Shown: positions 47,181 through 57,310, counted from the stretch's first letter. The stretch is 64,000 nucleotides of DNA from Thysanoteuthis rhombus (GCA_963457665.1 OY735212.1:19412247-19476246); one strand, 5' to 3'. The notes: generated by a model from the sequence alone, not told the origin. Numbers and translations: made by a program.

Positions 47181-47305
47181 TTGAAGGAACCTGTCTACAT
47201 GCTATATACAGATAACATTATCAGTCGACCAAGTATTGACAATAATAGCTTGTGGGAACCATTGATCAGGAATGAACTTGGTATTCTGTAAATATGGCCT
47301 GAGAG

Positions 47306-47575
47306 ATGAGAGTACTTGAGAAACTCAACAGATCACAGAGGTCAGGAGGAGGGGACATTCTCGAGAAGACAGAGACACAGATACTGGTAACATTTATCTT
47401 ATTTACCCTACATAAAAACTTGCGTCATGCAAGATTAGGCACACATTCCAGAACACAACAGATACCCAAGGAAGTCCAGATGGTACATGGCCAAAACTTT
47501 ATGAATAAACAAACAAAAACAAGAAAATTAGTCAAACAAACCAAACATGTACAATTATTAAAACATGCCGTCTAA
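47306..47575 (+). mobile_element. Unclassified coding-like fragment X, plus orientation
   Basis: The plus frame contains LRHARLGTHSRTQQIPKEVQ, then MVHGQNFMNKQTKTRKLVK, paralleling the minus fragment at 46926-46800. The two copies face each other about 0.5 kb apart. Confidence 0.45.
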
Positions 47576-47759
47576 CAAAATTTAGACAAGAACATGAACA
47601 CAATATTGGCTCAAAGTGAAAACAATCAAATCAGTAATGTTTCTTGTACAATGCTAAAAGAAGCTCTTCTTGCTATTCTCTGGAGATTATAGAAATTACT
47701 TCTCTAATATTGCTTTTAACAGTGTCTACATTCTTGAACTAATTTGCAAAGACAGATAA

Positions 47760-48295
47760 GTGGTGGGAATTGAAAGCGGGTATGGCATATACCTACTTTT
47801 CAATTTCCAAGTTTTATGTTCAGTATCTACAAATAAAGACATCACTGTATACCTAGTTCCCAAGACCCAGTCTAACTATAAACCTAGTTCCCAAAATTCT
47901 CACTGTATACCTAGTTTCCAAAAATTCAGTCTCACTGTACACCTACTTTCCCCGAAATTCGTTCTCACTGTATACCCACTTTCCCCGAAATTCGTTCTCA
48001 CTGTATACCTACTTTCCCCGAAATTCGTTCTCACTGTATACCTACTTTCCCCGAAATTCATTCTCACTGTATACCTACTTTCCCAGAAATTTGTTCTCAC
48101 TGTATACCTACTTTCCCTGAAATTCGTTCTCACTGTATACCTACTTTCCCCGAAATTCGTTCTCACTGTATACCTACTTTCCCCGAAATTCGTTCTCACT
48201 GTATACCTGTTTTCACCAAAATTCATTCTCACTGTATAACTAGTTCCCAAAACCCAGACTCACTATATACCAAGTTCTCAAAACCATTTCTATCA
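47760..48295 (-). repeat. Family M element expanded into a ~33-bp minisatellite
   Basis: The array spans about 47842-48290 in ~14 units. Core units 4-11 are CTCACTGTATACCTACTTTC plus CCCGAAATTCGTT. Edge units keep an older form (CCTAGTTCCCAAAACCCAG). The left flank (TTGAAAGCGGGTATGGCATA, CAATTTCCAAGTTTTATGTT) is the reverse complement of the flank in the solitary family M copies. Because 33 is a multiple of 3, both strands stay open: a plus frame of LTVYLLSPKFV repeats and a minus frame of TVRTNFGESRY repeats. These are unlikely to be real proteins. Confidence 0.9.
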
Positions 48296-48835
48296 CTGAC
48301 ACAGATTGATAGAAACTATTCTCTGGTGGTTTAACATCGTGCTGAGAAAATTCCTGCTCAGCCAGTTTTGTTAATAAGATATACCATAAGAATTACTTCT
48401 GCTGGTATTTCTTGGCAAAAATGCTGTTCATATTTCGTTGCACATAAAACCTTCTTGTGTCAGAATTAATATCTTTAATGCGGTGTTTTCACTTAAAAAA
48501 TGACCCAAGAGGCTTGACATCATTTCATATTTTGAATGGTCTGAGACTTGGAAAAGATTGACTTAGGCTTACGTAAGAAACTGGGCAGAGATCAAGTGAA
48601 ACTGATTACCAGACAAGTTTATCTTTTTAATCATTATCTTTGAATTTAAGGACAACCAGGGCAATAGAATCAATTTTTTTTGCCTTTTTTTGAGATCCTG
48701 TAACTGAGTATACTGTTGTTGGGGCCTGACAGATTATTTTCATCATCGGTTTTTCAAGGGAAAGATAGCTTGACAGGGCCCATCTCTCTCCTGGCTGGTT
48801 TGGAATCAGAGTTGTTTTACCCCTAGACTGGATGC
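48296..48835. other. Intronic sequence, no recognised element
   Basis: 48700-48835 is less AT-rich and may be SINE-flanking transposon sequence. Confidence 0.35.
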
Positions 48836-48837
48836 CA

Positions 48838-48990
48838 ACCATTGCCATAGAACCCAGTCTGCCTTACTATTCACCCATAGATGAGGGGAGAATAGAGGAA
48901 TTCATATTTTTCCCAAGGGTATGAGAGCAAAGGTGCTTAAACTTGGCTTGCCGATTTCATTCTCCATCTTACTGACTGTTTGGCCCCACT
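48838..48990 (-). mobile_element. tRNA-derived SINE (family S1), minus orientation
   Basis: Read in reverse, TTTGCTCTCATACCCTTGGG, then ATTCTCCCCTCATCTATGGG, follows the S1 body seen at 12300 and 50390. Confidence 0.5.
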
Positions 48991-49424
48991 TCACATTTCT
49001 ATAATTACGAAACTTATGTCAGTAAAATACAAGAAACTAAGACCAAAAGTCAAAATAAGGAGTTTGTATTATACCAAAGTAATATTATGACTACTCTGTT
49101 AATTTGCATCAAAGGAATAACTACTAAGTACAGTGGTCCCACTCCTCTAACAGCATGACTGCTTTTGCTTGAGTTAAAATGTTGGTTTACTACTCAGGGA
49201 ACAACCATTCCATGCAAATGGCCATTGGATAATTTTTCCATGGCAGAAACCCTCACCTTTACCTTCTCTAGCCAAAGATTATCAAGGTTTATACTGGTTT
49301 CTAAAATCATCCACACCTGAAAGCTAATCATGTTTCCCTTTCCATTCATAGTAAAGTATAGAATACATCATACACAGAAATAAATTATATTAATCTCTTT
49401 TTATTAAAAAAAGAACACATCGCA

Positions 49425-49970
49425 TAGATGAATTAAGTCGTGTTTTTCTGTCTGTCTATCCATACCATATCTCAAAAAGTACAGAATGGATTTCAATGAA
49501 ATTTTGTGAAATGGCGGACGATGGGTTAAGAAAGGGTCACTTAAATTTTGGGCTGGATTCAGGAAGTCTTTCAGTGATTGAAAGATTTTGTTCCATTGTT
49601 TTCTCAATACATTCATATTTATACTTGTGTCCGTCCACATACTTCTGTCAATGCCACTGAAGTTCTCAATGAATTTTTATGATATTTTGTGGTTGACTGG
49701 ACAATGGGACACACAAAAAGTGAGATAATTTTTGACAGAATTGTGCACAATTTCCCCCATTACATTGTAGTTATATGTCAATAACACAATGTTGCTAAAA
49801 TTTCATGTTTGTCCATACAATATCTGCGAATGAAATATATTATAATGATATTTCATCAAAGGGTGGACAATAGGCTATGGAAGAAATATTTATATTTTAG
49901 GGCAGTCAAATATCCCCTGATAATGGCATTGACAGAGGTATGCACTCTCTGAGTGCTTTCTAGTTTTCAA
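49425..49970 (+). repeat. Family F repeat, three head-to-tail partial units
   Basis: TTTTTCTGTCTGTCTATCC with ATATCTCAAAAAGTACAG, then TTGTGTCCGTCCACATACTT, then TTTGTCCATACAATATCTG. Each is followed by a GGATTTCAATGAAATTTTG-like block. The end is GGTATGCACTCTCTGAGTGC. Confidence 0.65.
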
Positions 49971-49974
49971 AGTA

Positions 49975-50325
49975 ATAATAATATCAAAAACTTTGCCTAT
50001 TAATGAAACACTTATATATTTAGTGTGTACTTCTTACTGGTCACATCATGTTAATAGCAACAATCCCCCAGTCAATACTAGTCACAACATTTTCTCTCTT
50101 TTTAAAATTCTTCTCTACGATTCAGGTAGTTTCCATTCTTAATTGGCTCCTATATTCTCCCAGTCTTGGATCAATAATGGCTTCTATGGTGATTCTATTT
50201 TGAACAGAATCTTTTTATTCTTAACGAGGTTAGTTTTTACTTACTATTCTGTCCAGGGTTTTCTTTTTTAATTCCTAAAAAAGATACGGAGGTTGGAACT
50301 ACATAAGTTACTTACACGGAAAATG
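49975..50325. other. Intronic sequence, no recognised element
   Basis: Nothing identified. Confidence 0.4.
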
Positions 50326-50329
50326 AAAT

Positions 50330-50480
50330 TGGCAAGCAGAGAGTAAATTCCAGTCAAGGCTCTTTGCTTTCTTGCACTAATAACCTTGGGAATGGTATGA
50401 ATCCACCTCTTCTCACTCAACCCAGCTATAAGTGAAATTTCAGGGTAGACTGGTTTCTATAGCCTCGGTTGGCAACCAAT
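50330..50480 (+). mobile_element. tRNA-derived SINE (family S1), partial
   Basis: GGCAAGCAGAGAGTAAATTC, GCACTAATAACCTTGGGAAT, GGTATGAATCCACCTCTTCT and CAACCCAGCTATAAGTGAAA. Confidence 0.5.
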
Positions 50481-51340
50481 CATAGAGTACAAGTCTCAAG
50501 TTGATGATTTCTTTTACTTGTTCAGTGTACCTGAAAATTGCCGATGTTGATTGAAAACCGAAAGAGATCAGGGGTGCAGCTGGGGGGGGGGGGCTATACA
50601 CCTTGTGGGACCCTCTAATCCAACATTTAGCACTGTGGTTCCCAACTTAGGTCCCACAAACCCATGAACTTTTTGCGTAGAGGTAGTCATGTGGCTAGGT
50701 ATTTGAGGGCCTGACTCCTTTAGGGGCTCCCTCCCACATTTACTAAGATTTGTTATTGTATATTGTTAGTAGAAATGCAGTAGGTGAATGCCTTTTTAGA
50801 AATATTCTGGGGGTATCAGGGATGTGCTTTGAAATCCCAGACCCCATTCCTTAGTTATGCTCCTAGTTAAGATTCCTTTTGTCTAATGTGATTATAAATA
50901 TTTTTTTTCAATTAGACCAAAGGGGAATGAATAAATTAAATCAGGAAATAGATAAATTGAATCTAGGGTCCGGACAGTCTGCAAATTGATAAACTTTTCA
51001 GCTTGATTTGTTTTGCAAGGTGTATTCCCGCTTTAAAAAAAGAAGATTAATTTTCTGATAACTGTCAGAGGAAATGATAATTATAAAGAAAATATTTCAA
51101 TATTTCTTCCCGAAACACAAAATGATTCGATTGACTACTTTATAATGAAAACGTATGACAAAAGCGTGGAATTAATTAAAAAAAAAACAATTTCATTATT
51201 GCACGGGAAGCAGGATTGTCTTTGTTAACAGCGTTACTTCCTGATACACAGAGTGTGGCCATTCGGAGAATTGGAAAGGGAAATAATGGATTTTCTAAAA
51301 GTAATGAAAAGACCACAGAAAAACAAAATTAATTGGCTTA
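50481..51340. other. Intronic sequence with a possible hAT end at 50631
   Basis: A G run at 50581-50593. CACTGTGGTTCCCAACTTAG at 50631 resembles a hAT terminus, but no partner end was found. Confidence 0.3.
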
Positions 51341-51344
51341 AAAC

Positions 51345-51425
51345 AGGGTTTCTTAACCTGGGGTATCCATATCACCTGGGGGTATTCGAGGCAAATTCTG
51401 GGGGTATGGGATGTGATAAGAGAAA
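51345..51425 (+). repeat. hAT-like element end
   Basis: CAGGGTTTCTTAACCTGGGG followed by repeated CTGGGGGTATTCGAGG and CTGGGGGTATGGG is the wording of many hAT MITE termini. No right end was seen. Confidence 0.4.
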
Positions 51426-51559
51426 ATTGAAAAACTATTAAGGAAATATGCATATTGTTATTACAGAATCTAAATAATTCAAGAGTTAGAAATAAGGTTT
51501 TGTTTTTGCTGTATTATCTACCCACCTAAATACCAATATTTGTCAGGTAAAATATTTAA

Positions 51560-51890
51560 GGAGTAAAAGACTAAAAGCTTTCAGATTGTAAAAAAAAGTT
51601 TCCTTTCACTTCTGACCCTTGAAGGGGAAAAGTTTCCCTTCACTTCTAAGCTCTTAACTTTGAGTTTACCCTCACTTTTTATGACTATAGTCTTCCTTTA
51701 CAATTGATCCTTTAAAGTCTTCCTTTGCTTTTGCTCCCTTAAAAGGGAAAAAAGATTTTCACTTTTTACTCTTTGAAAAAGGAGAAGGTCTCCCCTTCAC
51801 TTCTGAACCCTTAAAGATGTGGAAAGAGTCGTACTGCATTTTTGACACATCAAAAGGGGGAAAACTCTCCCGACACTTTGACCCCATAAA
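51560..51890 (+). repeat. Degenerate satellite (CCCTTnAAAGGGGAAAA unit), locus 1
   Basis: Seven or so units of about 40-50 bp of the form TTTCCTTTCACTTCTGACCC + TTGAAGGGGAAAAGTT. Each carries a short palindrome (CCCTTAAAAGGG). The same repeat is at 59165-59363. Confidence 0.8.
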
Positions 51891-52400
51891 AAATTACACA
51901 TAAACTTATAAAATACATTGATATGGTTCCATGGATCAAACCATCATAGTTTAGGGGGAAAATCCACGATGAAAAAATATCAAAAACATTTTCAAATAAA
52001 CTTTTTGTTTGCTAAGTGCAAATGCAGACCCATACAAATTGTGAATTTCATTTCTTTTGCAAAACTTGATCTGAAAATGTCAACTCAATGTAAATTGAGA
52101 CCTGTTAATTTCAAAAATGCCTTTGCTTTTTCTCTGTGACGCGTAGTTCTCAACTCATTTGAGTACAAAGATACGTACGTATATACAGATTTTATCACTT
52201 TACTATACAGGTAAAAATTTTATGCAAAACAAATAGTTGAAATGTAATCAAGAAAATGGGCATCTGCAAGAAAGTGTGTTAGTGTTTTCAATTATTTCTC
52301 TTTAAAGTGTTGATTTGCTACTTTACAGTTAAGGAAAAAAGGAATTAGAGAAATTATTTGCATCGTGAAAATCACTGATTACTAACAGGAATTTTTTGTC
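51891..52400. other. Intronic sequence, no recognised element
   Basis: Nothing identified. Confidence 0.4.
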
Positions 52401-52404
52401 AAAT

Positions 52405-52480
52405 TTTGTCAGCATAATCAGTCTTTGAAGTCTATTGATGGACATGGGCATTCCCCAAGGTCTGTTGTTATATCTGTATG
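52405..52480 (-). mobile_element. RTE-like LINE 3' terminus, short minus copy
   Basis: CATAATCAGTCTTTGAAGTC, TATTGATGGACATGGGCATT and CCCCAAGG resemble the terminus at 16540-16590. Confidence 0.5.
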
Positions 52481-52719
52481 ATTGGTCTATGACATATTGG
52501 TAGGTGTAGACTCATTTTACGCTGGCCTCTTCAACTATGTAAAATGGATTCAGTATATTCTTAAACTTCTTCTCTGTTCATAAGCTTTTTGATTACATCC
52601 ATTAAAAAAGCATTTCCTTACAGCTTCGAGAAGGACATCCATTTTCTCAAATCATCAGATGCCATTTACTCCATATAAATCATAGAAGAATAAACAAATA
52701 ACCTCATTGATTACATCCA

Positions 52720-52855
52720 ATGACAGAAATGGGTTCGGGGAATAAGGTATATGACCAGACTGGATGTTGGGAACTAGGTATATGGTAATATCGCCATTAG
52801 GATACTGAACATACAAAAAACCTGGAAATTGAGAAGTAGATGTACGCAGTACCCT
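52720..52855 (+). repeat. Family M element with two internal units
   Basis: ATGACAGAAATGGGTTCGGG, AATAAGGTATATGACCAGAC (unit 1), TGGATGTTGGGAACTAGGTA (unit 2), then ATACTGAACATACAAAAAAC and GGAAATTGAGAAGTAGATG. Confidence 0.75.
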
Positions 52856-53041
52856 TTATCCCTACCGGAACACATCCATTAAAAACTATAGTTCTTTCAT
52901 AGCTTTTAAAATGACATCCATTTTGTTTGATTCTCAGGCTCAGGAAGATGCTGAATGTACAGTTCCACAAAAGCTTTGAAAATTTTTGAAACCTTTTTTA
53001 TGAAAATGTCATTGAATATTTTTTGTTTATTTTTTTTTCAG

Positions 53042-53233
53042 ATTGCACCAAAACAGTTCTTGCCAGTGAACGGTGGGGTGGCTTCATACAAAGCCCAGAT
53101 TATCCACTTAAGTACAAACCAGTCACCCATTGTGAATGGAATATAGTAGCCCCTTCAAATTCCAGCTATATCTTGCTACAGTTCACAGTATTGAAGTTAG
53201 AAGGCCAAGGCAATTCTGACCAAAGTGAAAACA
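53042..53233 (+). CDS. Internal exon: first half of a second CUB domain
   Basis: The acceptor is a long T-tract ending TTTTTTTTCAG at 53041 and the donor is ACA|GTAAGT. The phase (1) matches the end of the exon at 40695-40909, giving a GAT codon and the sequence DCTKTVLASERWGGFIQS. Residues 144-206 of the joined fragment show Cys144, GGFIQSPDYPLKY at 155-167, HCEWNIVAPSNSSYILLQF at 172-190 and KLEGQG at 194-199. This is a typical CUB N-terminal half (C...GG.I.SP.YP..Y.....C.W.I.AP....I.L.F). The spacing of the first cysteines of the two CUB domains is 130 residues, so they sit nearly back to back. The exon ends in phase 1 inside the domain, so at least one more exon, carrying the C-terminal half, is required downstream. 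I did not find it before the end of the window. NSS at 182-184 is a possible N-glycosylation site. Confidence 0.87.
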
Positions 53234-53356
53234 GTAAGTCTTTGAATTTTCTCTGAGTTATTCCCCCTTGTTTCTCATTGAAGCTTTTTGATGACAAATG
53301 GCATCAAAAACACGATTCTTATTTCATATGAAACTGTTTCAGACTATAAACTGAAT

Positions 53357-53692
53357 CTAACTCAAAACCAATAGAAAGAGATCAATGTGGACCTGAGAGA
53401 GGACCAGGGTGAAGGATATCATAGATGTAATTAAGCAACAAAGAGGGCGATTGACAGGGCCCATAGCAAGAAGAAATGACAACAGGCAAAGCAAAAGGCT
53501 CACCAATAGATGCCAGTGGCACTGCAAATGCAATAGGAAAAAATAGACACAGGATGGAAAGACGAGATTGAAAAGTTTACAGGTAATACATGGCAGAGAT
53601 TTGCAATTACGCTCGTCATGGAAAGAGATGGGTAAAGCCACTCTCCAGCAGGGGACTTGGATAATGATGATGATGATTATGATCAACTGAGA
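53357..53692 (+). mobile_element. LINE 3' tail, family distinct from the RTE-like one
   Basis: The plus reading has TGPIARRNDNRQSKRLTNRC, then DGKTRLKSLQ and GRDLQLRSSWKEMGKATLQQ, ending in GATGATGATGATTAT. This matches the RW.D.I..F.G..W...A.DR..W..L..AF...W pattern of LINE polyprotein ends. Frame-broken. It resembles 2545-3012 (minus). Confidence 0.65.
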
Positions 53693-53699
53693 TTGCATC

Positions 53700-54390
53700 A
53701 AAAGTATAACTCGTGTTTATTTCCAGTAACAAAAAATTTTGAATCTTGCATTGTTTTATCAGAAACCAAAATATCTAAAAGGTTATCTGATTGCCTTGAG
53801 AAATAGACCAAATCTTAGATAAGCATGAGTTTTAGTTAGTCTAAAATTTACCAGTTTCCGTAAATAGGTATTCATACATAAATCAGAATTATTTTATTTT
53901 CAAAATCGCCACGAGTCAGCTTGGAAAAATTCCTGACTGCATGTTATACTTTTTCTAATCCTAGCTCAAGTAATCATCTCTATATGTTTGTGCATGTATG
54001 AGTTTATATATACCTTCATACTCATTGATAGTTCCAGTAATTGTCCAGTATCATTTCTATAGCAGGTCAGATAAATGTGTCTCCATATCTCTTTCTTGAC
54101 TATCTATCTATCTATATATATAGATGTCATGTAAATTTTTCATATTGCAATGCAAAAAAAAAACACAAATTTTCCAGTCAATTCCTGTATCCAAAAGTAT
54201 CCACCACCCTGTGTCACACAAAATACTTTTAATATGATCGATGTTATATCAACGTGTTGTCTTATAGCTGTTTATTATATCATTCTAGGTTTTTATTGTA
54301 GTTAATTTAGTTTTATTTATAGCTTTATTCATTATTGCTGAGTTTGTCAACTACTCTAAGATAACCCTGTTTCAGAAATAGTTAAATATA
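53700..54390. other. Intron or 3' flank, no recognised element
   Basis: CTAT tract at 54101-54124. No exon completing the second CUB domain was found. Confidence 0.4.
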
Positions 54391-54395
54391 TATTA

Positions 54396-54779
54396 AAAAT
54401 CGTCAACATTGGTTTTCTTAAGTTTGGCTGGCTATTTATGTATGTACAGGCCACATCAATAGAACAAGAGGGCTGAAAATGTAAACAATTACCCCTTACT
54501 ATGTTTAGAAAAAAAACATTTTTTCTTGTTTTTTTTTCAAATCCTCTCTTGGTCAATAGGTTCTAATGGGGGATTCAGTTTGCAATGTAAGTTTGCACTA
54601 GATTGGTCCCTTAGTTTGGGTCCAGTAGTATTCATGAATATTTTTTGAAAATTCAAACTTTCTTATGATCATTGCCCAACAAAAGGCAAGAGATCAAACT
54701 TATTCATTGATCACCCCCTTTTCCCAATTTTCTAATCAATCCTCTCTTAGTTCCTATTGCATGACTAACAAAACCTGTA
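54396..54779 (+). repeat. Family A repeat
   Basis: AATCGTCAACATTGGTTTTC, GGCTGGCTATTTATGTATGT, TTTGCAATGTAAGTTTGCAC, GGTCCCTTAGTTTGGGTCCA, ATTGATCACCCCCTTTTCCC and ATGACTAACAAAACCTG. Confidence 0.8.
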
Positions 54780-54788
54780 TGTATATCA

Positions 54789-54789
<1 letters not shown>

Positions 54790-54832
<43 letters not shown>
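54790..54832. repeat. Microsatellite (AT)n
   Basis: About 21 AT dinucleotides, directly 3' of a family A copy. Confidence 0.95.
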
Positions 54833-54837
<5 letters not shown>

Positions 54838-54954
54838 CATGCATGCATACACACATTTGAAGGTATGAATGCATATATGTTGATATTAATATATAGAGAC
54901 ATGGTGAAGGGATACCTTGATTAGCATTGGTTTTGATGTAGTACGCCTAAGGTA

Positions 54955-55652
54955 TTGTAGTTCAAATTAATATAACTAAGTATAAAGGTCACGTACAACA
55001 AACATATCAAAAATAAATCCACAAAAATCAACACCAAAAATGCAAAACTGGAAAAAGTAGACCACAAAATCTGCCTAGGACAACGAATCTACATGAATCC
55101 TCAAAAGAAGAAGAAATCAAGCAAAGAATCATTCTAAGATGGCAAGTCTTCGGTAGAGCAAGCTCCACCTTCAAGAATGAGAAAATCCCATTAATCCTAA
55201 AAAAAGTAGTATTCAATCCATGCAACCTCCCGATAGTCACCTATGGAGCTGAAACATAGTAACTATCCAAGAGACTGACCCTCAAACTGAGAACTATGCA
55301 ACAAGCACATGAGAGAATCGCGTTCAACCTCACACAGAAAGATCACAAGACAGCACGGTATATCAAGGAGAAAATAGGAGTTCAGGACGTCATAGAATCT
55401 GCTAGAAAACTCAAATGGCAAGGAGCTGGTCATGTTGCAAGAATGACAGACAACTGATATACATCAAAACTCACAACATGGATCCCCGGGGATCAATTGT
55501 GGAACTGAGGCCAGCAAAATGTTATATATTGAGACAAACTAGGCAGGTTCAAAAAATATTGGCTCTGTAACGCCCACGATAGGGAGATTTGGTGAATCCT
55601 GGGGAAGGAATATATCCCGCGATGGATGATAAAGGACTGATGATGATGATAA
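54955..55652 (+). mobile_element. RTE-like LINE, best-preserved C-terminal region and 3' UTR
   Basis: The plus strand encodes, with few breaks, EEIKQRIILRWQVFGRASST, NEKIPLILKKVVFNPCNLPI, VTYGAET, RTMQQAHERIAFNLTQKDHK, TARYIKEKIGVQDVIESARK and GAGHVARMTDN. This is the conserved region after the reverse transcriptase in RTE-like endonuclease/RT elements. The 3' UTR (GGATCCCCGGGGATCAATTG, then TGGTGAATCCTGGGGAAGGA) ends in GATGATGATGATAA. It is 5' truncated and carries stops (for example after ETW-equivalent at 55258), so it is inactive. Confidence 0.88.
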
Positions 55653-55860
55653 GCTAGAGAACATAAACAACATTGAATCAAAATAGATTTTGAACAGTGC
55701 AGAAAATGTTAGAACAAATCAACCGTACTCATCAAGATATACCTGTATACCTTTATATATGTAAGCACATATACACGCACGAAAACATACTAATCGAGGT
55801 ATACTTTCATATTTTCATATATGTAAGTACATACAAATGCACACATACACACATGTATAT

Positions 55861-55866
<6 letters not shown>
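55653..55866. other. Non-coding sequence, simple-repeat rich
   Basis: ACATATACACGC and CACACATACACACATG simple stretches only. Confidence 0.4.

Positions 55867-55867
<1 letters not shown>

Positions 55868-55899
<32 letters not shown>
55868..55899. repeat. Microsatellite (AT)n
   Basis: About 16 AT dinucleotides after a TATTTTTATATAT lead. Confidence 0.95.
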
Positions 55900-55904
<5 letters not shown>

Positions 55905-55939
55905 GAAGGAAAATTTTTCCAAGTTCTGGAAGAGATATG

Positions 55940-56220
55940 GTTATTGATAATTGATTCCAATGATAAAAGTGGTTTGGAACAGAATATTGATCAGGCTAGG
56001 CAGAGCCGAGATTTCCGGCTGCCGTGTTGGTCCTGTGTGCTATGCATGGCTTTTATGAACACAGGAGAAGAGGAAGCAATTATTTGCGGAAGATTAAGTT
56101 TGCATTACTTCACCGAGATAAGCCTGCAAATCTCAGGTCAGATCCTTCGTGTGACGATCTACAAATCTGATGTCCAGACGCCACAAGTCAATTCTCTAAT
56201 TTTGGGAGGTTAGATTTGGT
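55940..56220. other. GC-richer open patch of unknown nature
   Basis: Two plus frames stay open across most of this stretch (for example SRDFRLPCWSCVLCMAF and AFMNTGEEEAIICGRL). The base composition differs from the neighbours. No domain, repeat partner or convincing splice pair. It does not read as the missing CUB half. Confidence 0.3.
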
Positions 56221-56660
56221 TACTGAATTTGATAAAGAAGATTATCACCTTTTGCAGAGATTGGTATGCCGTTCGGTGACAACAGCAGACACTGCAGCAC
56301 CAGCAACAATATCAGTAACCATGATATGAAGGATAAAAATATTAAATCTTTTAATAATAGTAATAATAGTTGTAATAAACATTGGGAAGGTTACCATATA
56401 ATTTCATCTCATATCATACATATATACATATATTGTTATTGCTTTTGAAAGTCATATTATTTAAAAGGGAAAACTGCTCAATTTCAGGGATATAGCAGAT
56501 TTAAATATAGACTATGTGGACACAGAAATCAACACTTTTTGGAATGATGATTTGGGTGTCTAAACCGACTACATTCGTGTGTGTCCATATCTATTTTATA
56601 TGTTGACTGAAAATATTATTTCATGAGCTATTCAAACTACTATCTCCACCTTCATTGTTG
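56221..56660. other. Non-coding sequence, no recognised element
   Basis: AATAATAGTAATAATAG tract near 56353. Nothing else. Confidence 0.4.
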
Positions 56661-56667
56661 TTTACCT

Positions 56668-56925
56668 CAGCCAACAAAGTTGGAAGGCCTTTTTGTATTC
56701 ACTTGTGTCTGTCTGTGTGTGTATGCCCACACAATACATCCAAAATTTCTCAATAGATTTGGATGTAATTTTCAGGAAGAGTAAGCCCTGGAATAAAAGA
56801 GATTTGGTTAATTTTGAAGGTGGATCCAGGTACTTCTAAAAATTTATGTCCTCGCAGATGTTTGTCCATATTATCAAGGCATCGCTGTATTGTTGCAATT
56901 TTCTTTGTATGAATTAATAATCATA
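56668..56925 (+). repeat. Family F repeat
   Basis: CTCAGCCAACAAAGTTGGAA, TGTCTGTCTGTGTGTGTATG, CAAAATTTCTCAATAGATTT and a GTTTGTCCATATTATCAAGG second sub-unit. Confidence 0.65.
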
Positions 56926-56939
56926 GATAGTCATACAAT

Positions 56940-57310
56940 TTGAAACTGTCAACATAAGTTTCTTTGGTATATATCAAGTATAGAGGCTACATTAATAGAG
57001 CTAGAGTGCTGAAAATTGAAACTTTTACCCTATAGTAAGTCTAGAAAAAAAATTTTCCTTTTTTTCAATTAGCCCCCTTTGAATAGGTTATGAGTGGGGA
57101 GTTCAATTTGCAATGTAAGTTTATACTAAATTGATCCATTAGTTTTTGTTCAGGAGCATTCATGCTTGTTTAGTGAAAATTCTAGGATCAAACAAAAAGT
57201 TAGAGAAGTAACTTTCATTTCATCCATTTATCATCTCTTTTTCTAATTAATCATCCCCAACACACTATACTGCTGTTCACTTGACGGTGTCTATTGAGTG
57301 GTTAACTAGA
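56940..57310 (+). repeat. Family A repeat
   Basis: TGAAACTGTCAACATAAGTT, AATAGAGCTAGAGTGCTGAA, TTTGCAATGTAAGTTTATAC, TGATCCATTAGTTTTTGTTC and GAGTGGTTAACTAGA. Confidence 0.8.

Larger units (their letters stand above)
40910..53041 (+). other. Intron (12.1 kb) between CUB domain 1 and CUB domain 2
   Basis: GTAAGC at 40910 and TTTTTTTTCAG at 53041 flank the interval and the exon phases match (phase 1). Domain-bounding phase 1 introns are common in extracellular modular proteins. The intron contains a duplicated family A block next to the donor, a hAT MITE, SINEs, the 33-bp minisatellite and two satellite-like tracts. Confidence 0.8.

Noticed and set aside
47760..48239. 159-codon plus frame
   Set aside because: It is a 33-bp tandem array that is open because of its period; not treated as a gene.
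53357..53701. Minus-strand 114-codon frame with many Leu and Ile
   Set aside because: It is the antisense shadow of a plus-strand LINE 3' tail with its GATGAT run.
54665..54868. Plus frame ending in a run of YIYIYI
   Set aside because: It spans the 3' part of a family A repeat and an (AT)n microsatellite.
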